64,000 nt of DNA, taken from positions 19,059,640 through 19,123,639 of the forward strand of contig CM039128.1 of the NCBI GenBank assembly GCA_022036555.1, written 5' to 3'. Under the pieces are notes generated by a model, which worked only from the letters and a program-made list of their open reading frames with translations, was not told the DNA's origin and did not search any database. Source of the DNA: Microstegium vimineum. Its lineage: Eukaryota > Streptophyta > Magnoliopsida > Poales > Poaceae. A program made the translations under genes and the position numbers. This document shows, piece by piece, positions 1 through 11,929 of this stretch. Within the stretch, counting starts at the first letter, position 1. The number at the start of each line of letters is the position of its first letter.

Positions 1-696
1 CCTAGTGCTGCTTGTCTTGGACGACTTCTTGGTTCTACTGCTTACAGTCAGCAAGGATGCACTTCCTCCCGTCTGAAATCAAGTGCTTCCGAGCTGCTTT
101 TCCCTGCATGACAATTACCGGTTCCGGTGTGTGGAATCTTAACTTCTGATTCTACTATTCCCCGCTTTTCGGGGTACTTTTTGTATCTATTGAGGTCCTA
201 TATTATGATGTAACTCGATTGTATGCTGATATCTCTCAATAAAGGATTGTATTTCCTCTGTGTGTCTTCTTGTCATGTCGTGTAGGTTTTTCTTCTGGCT
301 GGTTGCTCTTTTGTCATGTTGTATTCTGCAAGGTGTGATTATTTACGATACTTGACTGTTGCTGGTCTAATCTGACCATTGTTTTTTCCTTTTCTGATGC
401 CTGTTTTAAGGGGTGACGGTTTTGGTATCCATTTCGCGTTTTTTCTGTTGTGATTGACTGTTTATTGTGGTAACAACTATTTAGGGAAACTGGATCCTTT
501 GCTTTTCCTTATAAATACTAATCTCCGATTACCGTGATTTTCTCTTCATCGGAGGAGAAGCCTTTGTTGTTATTTCTGGATTAGTTTCTCCCTTTGCTCT
601 TGCTTTGAGAAGTCCAAATTGGTCGAGATGAAAAACAAAGGGTTTCTGAGATCTTCTGTGCAGAAAACAGATCTTGATCTCTTGGTTTCGTAGGGC

Positions 697-3140
697 TTGA
701 TTCCAGTTCAAGCTTCTTCGGGTTATGAGTTACCCGGCGATTCCTTGTCTCCTAATCCTGGTTTAAATCAATATGTTCTTTTTGTCTCTTTTGTTAGGTC
801 TGGGCTCTGCTTTCCTCCTTCTGATTTTTTGTGCCAATTTCTTGAGTTCTATGACATTCAGCTTCACCATCTTGTTCCCAATTTGTTTTTTTTCTATCCT
901 GCTTCGTACATCTCTATGAAGTTTTTCTGGGTATTCCTCCTCTTTTGTTGCTTTTCCATCATTACTTTTGTGTTCGTTTGACTGATAAATCTAAACCCCC
1001 TTGTTATGGTTGTTGTACGATTCAGTCGTGGTAGGGCCTTAGAGAGGTCTTTCCTTCCTTGTCTCTTTATGATTTTGTTCTTGATTGGGCTGAGAAGTGT
1101 TTTTATGTGTCTCAGCCAATTCCCCCTGTGTCTTTCAATCCATCTTCTCTTCCAATTTCTCTTCCTTCTTGGACTGAGAAAATTTCTTCTTCTAAGAAGC
1201 GCGCTCTTCAGCCTTTAATTGACCGTGTTATTTTTCTGAAGCAATCTGGTCTGATTGGCAATGGGATTGTTGCTAGTGTTTTGCGCCGGAGAGTTCAACC
1301 TTTGATGAAAAGGGAACACTTTGGTTTTGAGTATACTGGTCTTTTTGACCTGTCTCGTATTGTTCCTAAGATCCAGTTGTCTGATGGGGTCATTCTGGAT
1401 ATTATGAAGAGGGTGTTGAGTAGTGTTGTTGCCCTTCCTAAGGTGATTCAGGAATATGATGCTGCTAACCCTCCACCTGCGGTAGTCTTTTTATTTTGAG
1501 ATTGTTGTCTTTGATTTTGTCGGCTTTGCTCTGATGTGCTTTTTGTTGGGTGATGCACGTGCTTTTGCACTAGATGTGCCTACTGATGATGATGGTGACG
1601 AGGATAATGGTGATAATGATGATGAGACTAACGTTGCCACTGGTTCTCGTGCTGCCTCTCCAAAGCGAGGCATTTAGACACAGTCATTAGGCCTCCTCGG
1701 TCGAAAGGCGGCGGTCTATCCGTCAGAATTCTTTGTCAGGTTATCTTTATGCCTAGTTCTTTTGTTTCTCCTGTCTGCCTCTGTCTCCTGATTTTATTTT
1801 CTGATTTGTAGATGGGCATTCGGCTCTTTCGACTGAGGATGAATCGGGCGATCCTTTGAGTCCTTCTGGGTGAGTCTTTTTTCTTCTCCACTTTTTATGT
1901 GCTTTATCTTTATGATGCATGTTGATGCTTGGTCTTCTAATGTAGTCGGGTGTCTGCTGATGTTCCCTTTGTTTCTAGCTCTGCTGCACCTTCTTCTTCT
2001 GTTTTGTCGTCTTTTGATAGCAGTTTTGATTTTGTATCTCGAAATTATCCTTTCCTCAAACTGTGAGTCAAATCAAGAAGTCTTCCAGGTGTACTTTCTT
2101 TCTATCTTTCTTTTGTTCTAAGCTTATGCCGTGTGCTTTGTTAACTTTGGGTTCTTTTTGCTGCAATCTTCCTTTGGATGTTTCTTCTTCCTCCAAAGTT
2201 GTTGCATATTTGAATACTTCTACTGGAGGTGGGTTTCTTTTCTGTATTTCTAGCTTTACTTGTGTACTTTTGTATTGAGCTCTTTGTTATAGGTATTTTG
2301 GCGGACCCTAGTAGTGTTGAGTTGACGGTTGAGGGGTCGCCTGGGGGTCCTCTCGTATCTTCTCAAGCTGGTACCTGGGTTTCTCCTCTGGTGGATCATC
2401 GTGTCCCTTTGTTTTTTGGATTTTTGTCTGCCCGAGCTGAACGAGTTGGTAGGTTGCTTTCAACTTGGGAGTCTTTCTCCTTAGAATATGGTGCAGAACT
2501 CAAGGTATTTTTTGTTAATCTTTGTTTCATATCTTTGCTTTCATGTTGTTTTCCTTTATCTTTGTCTTTTCTGGTAGGCTTTTCATCAGGATCAGGACAT
2601 TATGTTTGGTCCTCAAGTGGAGAGGTCTGCTGATGTTATTCAGGGTAGCCTTGGGAAAGCTGAGTCCGAGTTGTCTCGTGTTAAAGTTGAGTTGGCTCGA
2701 GTGAAAGAGCTTTAGGAATCTGCTGTTGCTAGGTCTTCTACTGAAACTGCTGATCTGAAATCTAAACTTACTGGTACTATTTGTTTTGCTTTGTTCTTTT
2801 CCTATGCCTTTATCATATTCCTTTATTTATCTATTTGACTTTTTTCATATTCTGAACGTCAATGTGAGGCTTGGAGGAAGGACCGGGAGGTAATGACTGA
2901 GAATCTTCGGTCTTCTGAAAATAAGGCTGAACATGTAAGTGAATCTACTGATGATACTTTGAAAAGGCCTAAGATTTGATGGCTAAAGCTCAATTGATTT
3001 GGTCTGGCGCTGATCGTGACCTTGTCCAGGCTTTACAATCGGTTCAGGTTTTGCAAGGAAAGTTGAATTCTGCTCGAGGGCAACTTAGGACTTTGCTTGA
3101 GGCTGTGAAGCCTATTATTTCCGCTGTCTCTCATCCTTGA
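697..3140 (+). pseudogene. Retrotransposon-associated extra gene, intron-containing, antisense to the gypsy pol
   Basis: Several plus-strand coding blocks are separated by T-rich, intron-like stretches. The clearest block is 1059-1499, with the motifs FLKQSGL, RRRVQPLM and FGFEYTG. It is followed by an acidic D/N-rich block (about 1570-1676), a block at about 2291-2506, and a coiled-coil-like block at about 2575-2714 and beyond. A diverged copy of the same protein is on the minus strand at 50500-52740. Proteins of this kind are common as additional ORFs in large grass gypsy elements; function unknown. In-frame stops in the predicted exons (for example the TAG at 2713) suggest decay. Exon limits are not resolved. 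It lies opposite in strand to the gag-pol of the host element. Confidence 0.5.
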
Positions 3141-3486
3141 GATGATAGTACTGGTCTGGATAGTATAATCCCAGTGCTATATTTACGATTCCGCAAGTTT
3201 GTGAAGAGTGGGTTTGAACAATGTATTAACAATGTTGTTCCCTTTGTTCGGTCCCTTGCTCCTGAAGTTCACTTGAATCGGCTTCGATTGTTCTCCATCT
3301 TCTCCGACCGCTCTGCTGCACCTTTAGGGGTATTCTAAGGTGTCCACCTACTTGTTAGGTCGTGTGCGAGTCAGTTCTTCCGAGGTCAAGTTTTGGGTGT
3401 GAGTTTGGGACAAGGGCCAAGTGTTTGACTTGAATTTTATTTGGCTCCCATTCACCCCCCCTCTGGTCGTCGTTCTCGGTCCTTCA

Positions 3487-3930
3487 CAATATGCTCCGAA
3501 AGGTGTTATAAAAGATGTTTTGCTTTGTTCTTCTCCTCTTAGTGATATTTGACGGTATCCTGAATAGCAGTCAAGGAAAGATAGCAATGATGATACTGCT
3601 GTTGAATCTATGACTTGGTCAATCCTTGGTGGTCCATATGGGTCTTTTGAGCAATGTTTGTTAAGATCCGTGTAGTCAACACACATACGCCATTCTTTTG
3701 ACTTCTTTTTCTCCACTAAGACCAGGTTGGATAACTAGTCCGGGTTGATTATTTCTCTGACGAATCCTGCTGCTAATAGCTTTGTGATTTCCTTCTTGAT
3801 CGTTGCTTTCCTGTCTTGGGTGAATCTGCGTAGCTTCTGTTTTACTTGTCTTGATCCTTTGTTTGTGTCAATTTTGTGCTCAACCAACTCCTTTGGGACT
3901 CTTGGCATGTCTGCTGGTTTCCATGCAAAT
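3487..3930 (-). pseudogene. Gypsy reverse transcriptase, N-terminal fragment
   Basis: The minus-strand translation contains AGFVREIINPD, then WRMCVDYTDLNKHC, PPRIDQVID and FLDCYSGYRQI, ending at FITPFGAYC. These are the first RT blocks of Ty3/gypsy pol. Coding similarity stops abruptly near 3487, before the YVDD active-site block, so no active enzyme can be made. A stop codon lies inside the fragment near 3735, and another (TAG) separates it from the protease frame at 3972-3974. It follows protease in the normal pol order. Confidence 0.85.
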
Positions 3931-3971
3931 ATGTCTTTGTTGTCCCTTAGAAAGTTGGTGAGCGCGAGTTC

Positions 3972-4595
3972 CTATTTGGGGTGTAGATTTGCACTAATTA
4001 TTGTCGTCTTTTCTGCATCTCCGGTCAATAAGTCAATTATCTTTGTGGCGGCTTCTTCTGGAGGTGTAAAGTTGTTTGGCTTCTTTGCCAGTATTTGAAT
4101 TTCATCCAAATTCATTTCCTCGAAATTCTTCGCAATGTCTTCTTTTTCTTTGTAGTATTGTAACTTTTCTGATATTTGTATGGCTTGTGCATCGCACTCA
4201 TAAGCCTTCTTTAGATCTCCCTTTAGTGATAGAACTCCTTTTGTTGTCAGCATTTTGAGCAATAGGTAAGGATAGTGGGGTATTTCCATATATCTTGTGA
4301 GTGCTGGTCTTCCAAGGATTGCATGGTAGCATGATTCGAAGTTGGCTACTTCGAATTTAATGAACTTTGTTCTATATTTGTCAGGTGTTCCAAAGGTGAC
4401 TGGTAAGGTTATCTGTCCCAATAGTATAGAAGCTCTTTCGGGTACTATCCCATAGAAGGGAATACTTGTTGGTGTGATCATGCCTTCATAGTTTAAGTTC
4501 ATTTTCTTTAGGGTGTCTGCGAAGATTATGTTTAGTCCTCCTCCTCCATCAATGGGCACTTTGGATACTGCTACTCCTGCTATTCTTGGTCCCAT
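3972..4595 (-). pseudogene. Gypsy retropepsin-like protease region
   Basis: An open stretch of about 207 codons with the aspartic-protease layout of plant gypsy elements: IDGGGGLNII, which fits the active-site D-G-G/S loop of this group, and ILGRPAL as the second conserved block. The enzyme would cleave the gag-pol polyprotein. It lies between gag and RT on the same strand. Its open frame ends in a TAG where related elements continue directly into RT, so the polyprotein is interrupted. Confidence 0.8.
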
Positions 4596-4661
4596 TACTA
4601 GGGGATAGTAACCAGCATTTGCTGCGCTTGCCCATCGGTCTTCTCTTGTGAACTGAATTGG

Positions 4662-6273
4662 CTACTCTGACCAATCTAAGTATCTTAGGGTAGCTAGCTC
4701 AGCTGCCATGATGGTTCTGTGGGCTAGCTTTTCTTGTCTTTTACTTCTTGTATATGGTGCTCCAGAAAAGATTACGGCTACTTGTTGTTGGGGTTCTTGA
4801 TAATTTCCTTCTGCCTTCTTTGTATCTTTTCCGGGTTCATCTATTCTTTGTTCCGAGTTGTTTGCTAGTATCTCTTCCTTCTTTGTGAATCTTCGTTGAA
4901 AGATGTCGCATTCGATTATCTTGTTTCCTGCATAAGGATGTATATGGCAGGGTAGGTTTTCTATCCTCTCTAATGGCTTTCTTGCGTAGTGGTTTCCCTG
5001 GTAGTTGTTGTTCGAATATCTATTATTCGGGTTTGTGTCTCGGTTGTTATTATAGTTGTTGTTGTACCCTCCTTTGTTATTGTTGTTGTATCTTCTTTTG
5101 TTATTTGTTGTTGCCACCATTTTGTCTTGTCTTGGTCTTTTGTCTTGCGGTCTAAAATCCGGCCTTCTACTTTCGTGAAAATCCCAGGTGAATCTGTGCT
5201 GAGTTATTTCTTCTAACGATATCATTTTCTCGACAACTCTTTTGAAATCTTCATTGGACCTTGGATTTTCAATGAAGTAATCCTTGAATTGCCAATTTGC
5301 TAGAATTCCATCAGCGAATGTCTCTATTACTTTTCTGTCGGTGATGTCGTGTATCTGAGCTCTAAGTTCTCCGAACCTTCAATAATATTTTCTTAAGGTC
5401 TCTCCTTTTCTTTGTTTTATGTTTTTCAATTCTTCCTCCGTCATGGGATGTGTTATTATTCCTGCAAAGTTGTTGTAGAAAGCTTCTTGCAAGTCTTCCC
5501 AATATTTGATTGATCGTGGCTTTAGCTTGTCAAACCATAGAGGCATGGCTTCAAGTGCCATTGGAAAGTATAGGGCTTTAATGTTGATGTCTCCTCCCGC
5601 GAGTTCAACGGATTGGGAATAGACTCTTATCGACTATCTAGGTTCCAATTTGCCATTGTACTTGGAGTGATTTGTTGGTTTGAATTTGTGCATTAATTTT
5701 AACGTTTGCAGTCTGCCTGCAAAACATGGGAATTTGTCGTATTGTTTGGTTCGGTTGAAGTCGGGTGACCAGTCTCTTCTGTAATAATCCATGTCTCCTC
5801 TGTATTTGGATTCTCCGTAATCTTCCAGGTAGCGATGGCCCAAGTCTAGGTCGTTTTGCTTTACTAGTCCGAGATGTCGTTCATGCCTTTCTGATGGTTG
5901 TGGTACCTCTGTGTTTTCCAATCTGTGGAATATTGACTTCTTGAGGGGTTGTTTGCCTTGTTGTTCCCCTTGTTTTTGGGTGTATCACCGTCGAGTTGTG
6001 TATTGGGGTCTCCGTCTTCTTTATTCTGCTCATCTATGATTCTTTCTTCTTTAGTGAGGATATTTAGCTCTTTTGTCAGTTCTTTGATTCTTTCCCTCTT
6101 TGTATTTTTCATGGATTCTCTTTCCGCCTTCTTCCTATTATATTCTGTCAATTCTGTTTTGTATTGGTTCCAGATTTGCTTTCTCTGAACGGCCCTATTT
6201 CTTCTTCCTGCCCTGGCCTTATTCTTCTTTAGCCTCGCAGCTTTGTGGTCATTGGTTTCATTGTCGTCGCCTT
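4662..6273 (-). pseudogene. Gypsy gag, downstream part
   Basis: Minus-strand coding blocks separated by stops and frame changes. Block 5864-6273 is lysine/arginine-rich and charged. Block 5634-5921 is linker-like. Block 5379-5561 has WFDKLKPRSIKYWEDLQEAF, a typical retrotransposon gag core. Block 4662-5225 is asparagine-rich, followed by a Cys/His segment (CHIHPYAGNKIIEC). Gag would form the virus-like particle. The reading frame is contiguous with 9362-9685 if the inserted solo LTR (6274-9361) and one copy of its TSD are disregarded. The gene is dead through both the insertion and the point changes. Confidence 0.75.
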
Positions 6274-9200
6274 TGTAACACCCGAAAAATTCGAATTTTG
6301 AAAATAAGTTCAAATTGATCTAATTTTGAATTTTGTGCTCATGAAAATATAGTAAAATAAAAACTTTTTGAAACATTAAAATTTTGCTAGGGTTTAGCAA
6401 CTTGTTGTGCATTACATGCTGGTGCATTTTTGTTATGTGTTGAGTGGATTTGAAAACCTATTCAAGTATATTTCAAATTTGTTTTGAAAATCAATTGCAA
6501 ACTCCGTTTCTGGAAAATGTTAAAACTCCCTCTCCCCCCCCCATTTTGGCCCAACGCCTTTCTCTCCCTCCCTATCTCTTTGGCCGACTGGCCTAGGTCG
6601 GGCAGGCCCCTCCCCTTCCTCCCCTTGGCCTCGGCCTGCTCCCAGCGCGTGGCCCATCTCTCTTTCTCCTGCCGCGCCAAGCCCAAGCCGACCCAGCTCT
6701 CTGCTCTCCTACCTCGCGCCGACTCGAGTCAGATGCCGACTCCAAGCTTGCCGCATCCGAGCTTCGAATCCTACGGGATTTTTCCTTTCGAGTGCGATTG
6801 GATACCTATTCAACCTCGCCCGAACCCGCATGCTTCCTTCTATTCACCCCTTGCTTCACCCTAGCTCCCGCAGAGCCACCGCCAGCACAGAACCCGCCGC
6901 CATCACCATTGAAGGCCGTCTGAGCTCTTCCACCGCTCACTAGCCCTCACCTTCCTTCGGAACAAGTTTTGGCACCCCGTTCATCCCCTCGGCAACTCGG
7001 TTCCGCTCCTCCTCGCTCTCACTGTGCCGCCGTCATTCGCAGGGAGCAGAGCTCCGCTCCGTCGAATTGCCGGTCGCCTCCGTTGCTCCACCGGACTCAC
7101 GAAACCCCTATGTGAGTTCGCCTTCCTCCCCTCTACCTCCCTGTGCTCTCGGTTCGCAAAATGGTGGACCATGGGTCCCGGACCGATCACGCCGGCGAGC
7201 TCCGTTGTCGGAATCCATGGAAGCCGCCGCGCCGGATTCTGTTCCCGGTTAGCCACCCTCTCTCTCCCTTCCCCTTCTAATCTCGGCCCTCCGTTTTGGA
7301 TCCATGGAACGAGAGGCACCGATACCCCTTCGACCCAGTCCTTTTGCAAAAGAGACCCTGGATATTTTCCTCTCTGAACCCGCCATCCAAAGGCACCCTC
7401 CATGAATGCGCTTTCACCACTGGAACGCGTGATCTCCGTCGGATTTGTTTTATTTCGAAAATAAATGAAAATCAATATTTACAGAATTGCCACTGAATTT
7501 GAAAACCACATATCTCTCTCATTTTAAATCCATTTTAGCCCGTTCGAGTTGCGTTGGTTTCGTAACGATAAGATCTACATGTTAGTAACAATATTAAATA
7601 TGTTTTATTATTCCAAATAAAATGATAATTGGTTAATCTATAATCAATGGTTTTCTAATTAAAACTAATCTAGGTTTTCGTCTCGATGTTTTCCTAAATA
7701 AAATATATTTAGTTTAATCTAGTTTTTCTAATATAAAATATAATGTGACTAATTTAATTTGGATATTTCTGTGAAGTATTCAATATATGCTTTTTATATA
7801 GATAAAATAAATGAAACCTAGTTCTCTTTTAAAGCTAATCTTTCGGTAGCTGTTTCTTTTCCGTTATAGATCCGATTAGCGTGATCCTTGCGTCTGTGTG
7901 ATCGTAGCAAGGCGTAGATTTCTTTTTAAACCTTTTTCATTGATTGTTGTATTGTTCTAAATTAGACCTATTGTATGCTATGTATGTTTGTCCAGCTGCT
8001 TGTGTGGTGCTTATGATCTTGTCCTATCGGTGAGTGTTGCGTTGGAGATCAAGAAGAAGAGGTATTTCAGAAGACCATTGAAGGTTTGGTCTTGAATAAG
8101 GATCTGAGCTTAAGGCAAGTATAGCATGGGATCTTCCTTGTTGTCCTATTCACTTTAATCAGCATTTATCATATGCATGTGTCTACCTTGTTACCCGTAA
8201 GGATTTCCTAGATATTTGTTATCTTGTGTCTTGTCACCGTGGGAAGAATGCATTGGGTAGATTAAAGATAGTGCTCATAAAGAATAACCATGATCTTGTA
8301 AATTGACTAATGATATATGCAATAACGATAAAAGATGACTTTTTAGCAACATGGACTATAGGTGGAACATCAGGAACTCACACCTGTGTTCTCACTCATA
8401 GGGATATTTCTGTAAGTAGATTACCCCGAGAAAACAGTACTACCATAAGCTAATGAGATTTGGCTTGACTCAGTATTAGGCTTTTGCTAGTTTATGGCAA
8501 CTTACCCGAGAGGGCGCAAGAAGGGCTCTGAGAAAGTGGGGACTGGGCCTGCTGGAAGGTGCACTGCGGTGACTTCTAGGAGGGGAGTTCTTACGATCTC
8601 GTTAAAGAAAACTTGTAGCGGGTTGTTACCTATTAGTGGAACCTGTGAACGGTCTCGTTGTGAACCCTGCCGACCTTCCTTGGAAGTGGGTTAAGAGGGT
8701 CGCGTCCTCGGGCGAAAGGGCAATTCACGACTTGTGGGTAAAGATGTACACCTCTGCGCAGAGTTAAAAAACTATCATGATAGCCGTGCTCACAGTTATG
8801 AGCGTCTTGGGCTCCTTACTGTGTGATGTCCTTATGTCATAGCTCATGAGTTGTTATTTTTTATTGACTATTATGACTTGTTCATATAAGCATTATATCT
8901 TGTTCACTTGATCATGTGGTTATTTGGGTTTATGTTGGACTTGATGCTACTCAATTGCTAAAACTATGACTTACTTAAAAGCTGATGTAGTTAAACTCGT
9001 GTCTATCCTTTTTGAGCCTCATAAACCCCATGTTATAATTCTTGAGTACGACATGTACTTACGCTTGCTTTATTTTCAATACTTGGATAAAAATCTCGGA
9101 TGGGTACCAGATTGCAAGAGTGGGAAGAGATAGGCTTGTGATCAACCAGTCAGTTGGTCCCTGTAGAGTTGGAGCCTGCACCTGAAGTTCAGAGTCGTCT

Positions 9201-9361
9201 TTTCGTTGTTTGGTGTGTGAAGGTTATCCTTTGACCTTATATGTAATGTATTTAAGCATTGTCTTTTGATGTTACTTTAATTTGTGGCTATATGTGAGAT
9301 TTGACTTCCTAGGCTCACATATGGTGTATATCTGGTTTTGTTCTTAAAACCGGGTGTGACA
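6274..9361. mobile_element. Solo LTR, 3,088 bp, with 5-bp target duplication GCCTT
   Basis: The element starts TGTAACACCC and ends GGGTGTGACA, so it has TG...CA ends within a near-perfect 10-bp terminal inverted repeat. It is flanked by GCCTT at 6269-6273 and again at 9362-9366. No gag or pol coding is present. The interior has a GC-rich block (about 6520-7480) and AT-rich flanks. Long LTRs of this style belong to grass gypsy families with 3-kb LTRs. The perfect TSD shows a single insertion into the gag gene followed by LTR-LTR recombination that removed the body. The short ORFs inside are not conserved proteins. Confidence 0.85.
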
Positions 9362-10119
9362 GCCTTCTTCATCGTCCGATATATCTCCTTCTGACTCATC
9401 TGATGATTTCAGGTCGGGTATTTGTGGAGGTTCTAAGTAGGGTTCTAGCTCTGCCATGCATATAGTGTGCGCTCGCTGAGTTCTTTTTGCTCGGTGATTT
9501 TTCTTTCTTGGATTGCATGATAGTTCTTGATAAGTTCCGAGTTCTTTTCCTACTTGGAATGGTAGTTCTTCATCATGCGTTTGCGTTTTCGGAGAGTAGT
9601 TTGGCCAATGTACGATGCATCCCTCTGGAGTTGTTGACATTATCATCCCTTCTTGAGCGCTTTTCAGAGTTACGCTCCTTGCCATTATCTTCCGAAGAAA
9701 TCTTTCGCGCGTAGATGCGGAGTTGTGTAGTCCGTACGGACCCGAGTACTTAACTGTTTCCGAATTGTTTCTGTTTCCGATTGAGGTTCGGTTGCATACT
9801 TTGGCTCGGATTGCGCTTAGTCTTTCCGTGTTCGACTTGGGGTCGGTATGTGGTGGCGTCTCTTTCTCTGAATCAGTCTCGTATCCATCTTCTTCGGTTG
9901 TCCTGGTCGGTTTTGAAATTGTCAGATTTTGGTCCTTTGGTTCAGTTCTTGAAGATCCTGCTTAGTCTTTTTGTTGACTCCTTCTTCTCGGAGTTGGCTT
10001 CGAAGCTTTCCATCGTAATCGATCTCGTAGATCCATAATTCGAAGAAAAATGTTGATTTCGCCGATTTCATCGTCTTGAAGTCATGGTCCACCAAGCTCG
10101 AGAGAAAACATTTGCCCAA
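9362..10119 (-). pseudogene. Gypsy gag, N-terminal part
   Basis: The minus-strand frame begins just inside the PBS, with blocks KSAKSTFFFELWIYEIDYDG (about 10080-10020) and, further on, an acidic block DESEGDISDDEEG that ends at the TSD of the inserted solo LTR. The same frame resumes at 6273 on the other side. Frame changes between 9690 and 9920 show decay. It is the start of the structural gag of the element spanning the left part of the window. Confidence 0.6.
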
Positions 10120-10120
10120 A

Positions 10121-10139
10121 GCCCCTACCTAGCGCGCCA
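10121..10139 (-). other. Primer binding site of the gypsy element
   Basis: Immediately inside the LTR, after a 2-nt spacer, the minus strand reads TGGCGCGCTAGGTAGGGGC. TGG followed by a tRNA-3'-end complement is the normal start of minus-strand DNA synthesis. I do not assign the tRNA. Confidence 0.6.
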
Positions 10140-10141
10140 GC

Positions 10142-10614
10142 TGTCGATGTTTTACCACCGATAGCCTGCCACGGGGTTACCCGAGACAGTTGTTCGTGCG
10201 TCCACGAATAGTGAAACCTTGGTGGTTGGACACGTAGGGACACACGGTTTATACTGGTTCAGGCCCTCGACACAGTCGAGTAATAGCCCTACGTCCAGTT
10301 GTGTCGCTTGATTATTGCTCTAATATTGAAGTATAAAGTATTACGTATCGCTCTACGTATTGGGTGTTGCATAATATATTCAGGTGTTTTTGGGTGATAC
10401 CCTCACCAGCCCTTTATAGTCCAGGATCTGGTCGAGGGTTACTTCTAGTCGTACTCGGTTACAAACTCAGAGTCCTAACCTATACTTCGGTCTTGTCGTT
10501 GTTACCGAGTAGAATCCGATTTTGTGTGTTCGTCTTCCTTCGTGGGCCGAGTGAAGGAGGCCCAAGGCTCCGGTAAGCCTGTCTTTGGGTACCCTATAGG
10601 ATATCCCATCGACA
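10142..10614 (-). repeat. 5' LTR of the gypsy element, 473 bp
   Basis: The sequence starts TGTCGATG and ends CATCGACA, giving perfect 8-bp inverted ends with TG/CA. A TATA-like box lies on the minus strand (TATAAA, 10413-10418), which sets the transcription direction toward gag. The PBS is directly adjacent on the left. The right flank is a TAGTCCCGG-type repeat, so the element inserted into another transposon. The TSD cannot be checked because the other end is outside the window. Confidence 0.8.
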
Positions 10615-10870
10615 TGTCCCGGTTAGTATTAACAACTCGGACTAAAGGTCATCCTTTAGTCCCGATTGTGACCACAAACCGGGACTAAAACTTTAGTCCC
10701 GGTTGGTATTCAAAATTGAGACTAAAGGGCGACCTTTAGTCCCGGTTAGTCCCGGTTAAGGTCCCTCCTGCAACAGCCTGACACAAGAGCCGATTATCTA
10801 CCGGGATTAAAGACTTTTTTGTCCCAGGCACAAATTTCTCTGAGACTATTGGTAGTTTTGCAGATCCGCC
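10615..10870. repeat. CACTA-like subterminal repeat fragment (TAGTCCCGG repeats)
   Basis: The segment has many copies of the motifs CCCGGTT, ACTAAAGG and CCTTTAGTCCCG in both orientations, the typical subterminal array of grass CACTA (En/Spm) elements. No CACTA terminus is seen; the gypsy LTR cuts it on the left. Confidence 0.55.
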
Positions 10871-11929
10871 AAAGGTCTGTCTAATGCACGTCCTGAATTT
10901 TGCTGACAAATAAGTCCTTATAATTCCATGTTGCTAAAACACATTTTAACATCATTGCATATGCCATTAGTCATTATTAAGGAGCTTTCATGATTAAGTA
11001 GAGCAACTGGCAATAGTACCCACATGCATGAACCATATGTATCAAGGATTAAGATAACAACTACTTGAATAATCCTTAAGAGCTATTCATATTTGGCCAT
11101 GCATCATAAATATAGCGACATTGTGTTAGGTGTCAAGGAGAGCCTCATATTATATTTTCCTCAAACTCTTGCTTAGCTTCCTCATATTTTAGTTCTGGTC
11201 ATCACCTTCTGATCTCCAGCGCTTACAAACGGTTCTCGTTCTACTCATAGCAGGCCAACATACAAGCAATAAATAAAAGCAACTAAGAACAACAAATTAA
11301 GCAAAAGGTTTAAAATAGTTTGCTAAGAGTGAGGGTTCCATGCTACGAAAGCTAGAGCATAAGAGACGTCTAAAATGATCTACGATTTAAAAGAAACGTC
11401 TATCGGGACATTGACATTGACATTACAATAGAATCAACTACGAGCTTGATTTATGTTAATTAAGAAAAACAATGTGAGCTGTATAAATTCAGATTAATCA
11501 AGACATATTTAATCTTAAAAGTTGAGTCAAAGCTAATCATGTTTTATTTATAAACATATCTCATCTCATTTAAGTCATTTATTCTCTACCTTGAAAAGGA
11601 AATAAACATGTGGGGGCATCTTTATGAGTTTATTATGTAAGACATATTTAAACTATTCAATTATTTTTATAAACAAATATCTCATTATTAATCAAATTAA
11701 TATTTATTTATAATAGATGGATGTTTATTTATGTTGCTTTTTAATTATAAAAAGAGATTGGCTAAATATTAATCAAATTAGTATTTAAATTAATAAATAC
11801 ATTTTTTAATAATAACATAACCGTCGTTGTATAAAGCATGCCGCTACCAAATTAACGCAACAAGAACTACTCGCGAGATTAAATGATTAAACGATAGAGA
11901 TTAAGAACGGAATAGCAAAGTTGTAAATA
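10871..11929. other. AT-rich stretch without recognised gene
   Basis: AT-rich DNA with no long coding frame and no recognisable transposon protein. Homopolymer-poor, no clear tandem repeat. Probably old intergenic or transposon-derived DNA. Confidence 0.4.

Larger units (their letters stand above)
1..10614 (-). mobile_element. Ty3/gypsy retrotransposon, 5' part, degenerate, left end outside window
   Basis: Read on the minus strand the order is LTR (10142-10614), primer binding site, gag, protease, start of reverse transcriptase. The sequence then passes into an opposite-strand extra gene (about 700-3140) and leaves the window before any 3' LTR. RT after the central motif, RNase H and integrase are missing, so this is a deletion derivative. 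Several in-frame stops interrupt gag and pol. A 3,088-bp solo LTR is inserted in gag. The gag-protease-RT order with retropepsin before RT is seen directly. The gypsy assignment follows from the RT motif around PPRIDQVID and the retropepsin ILGRPAL signature. Confidence 0.85.

Noticed and set aside
6484..7496. Several open frames of 60-164 codons in the GC-rich block
   Set aside because: Overlapping frames on both strands inside a solo LTR; no recognisable protein.
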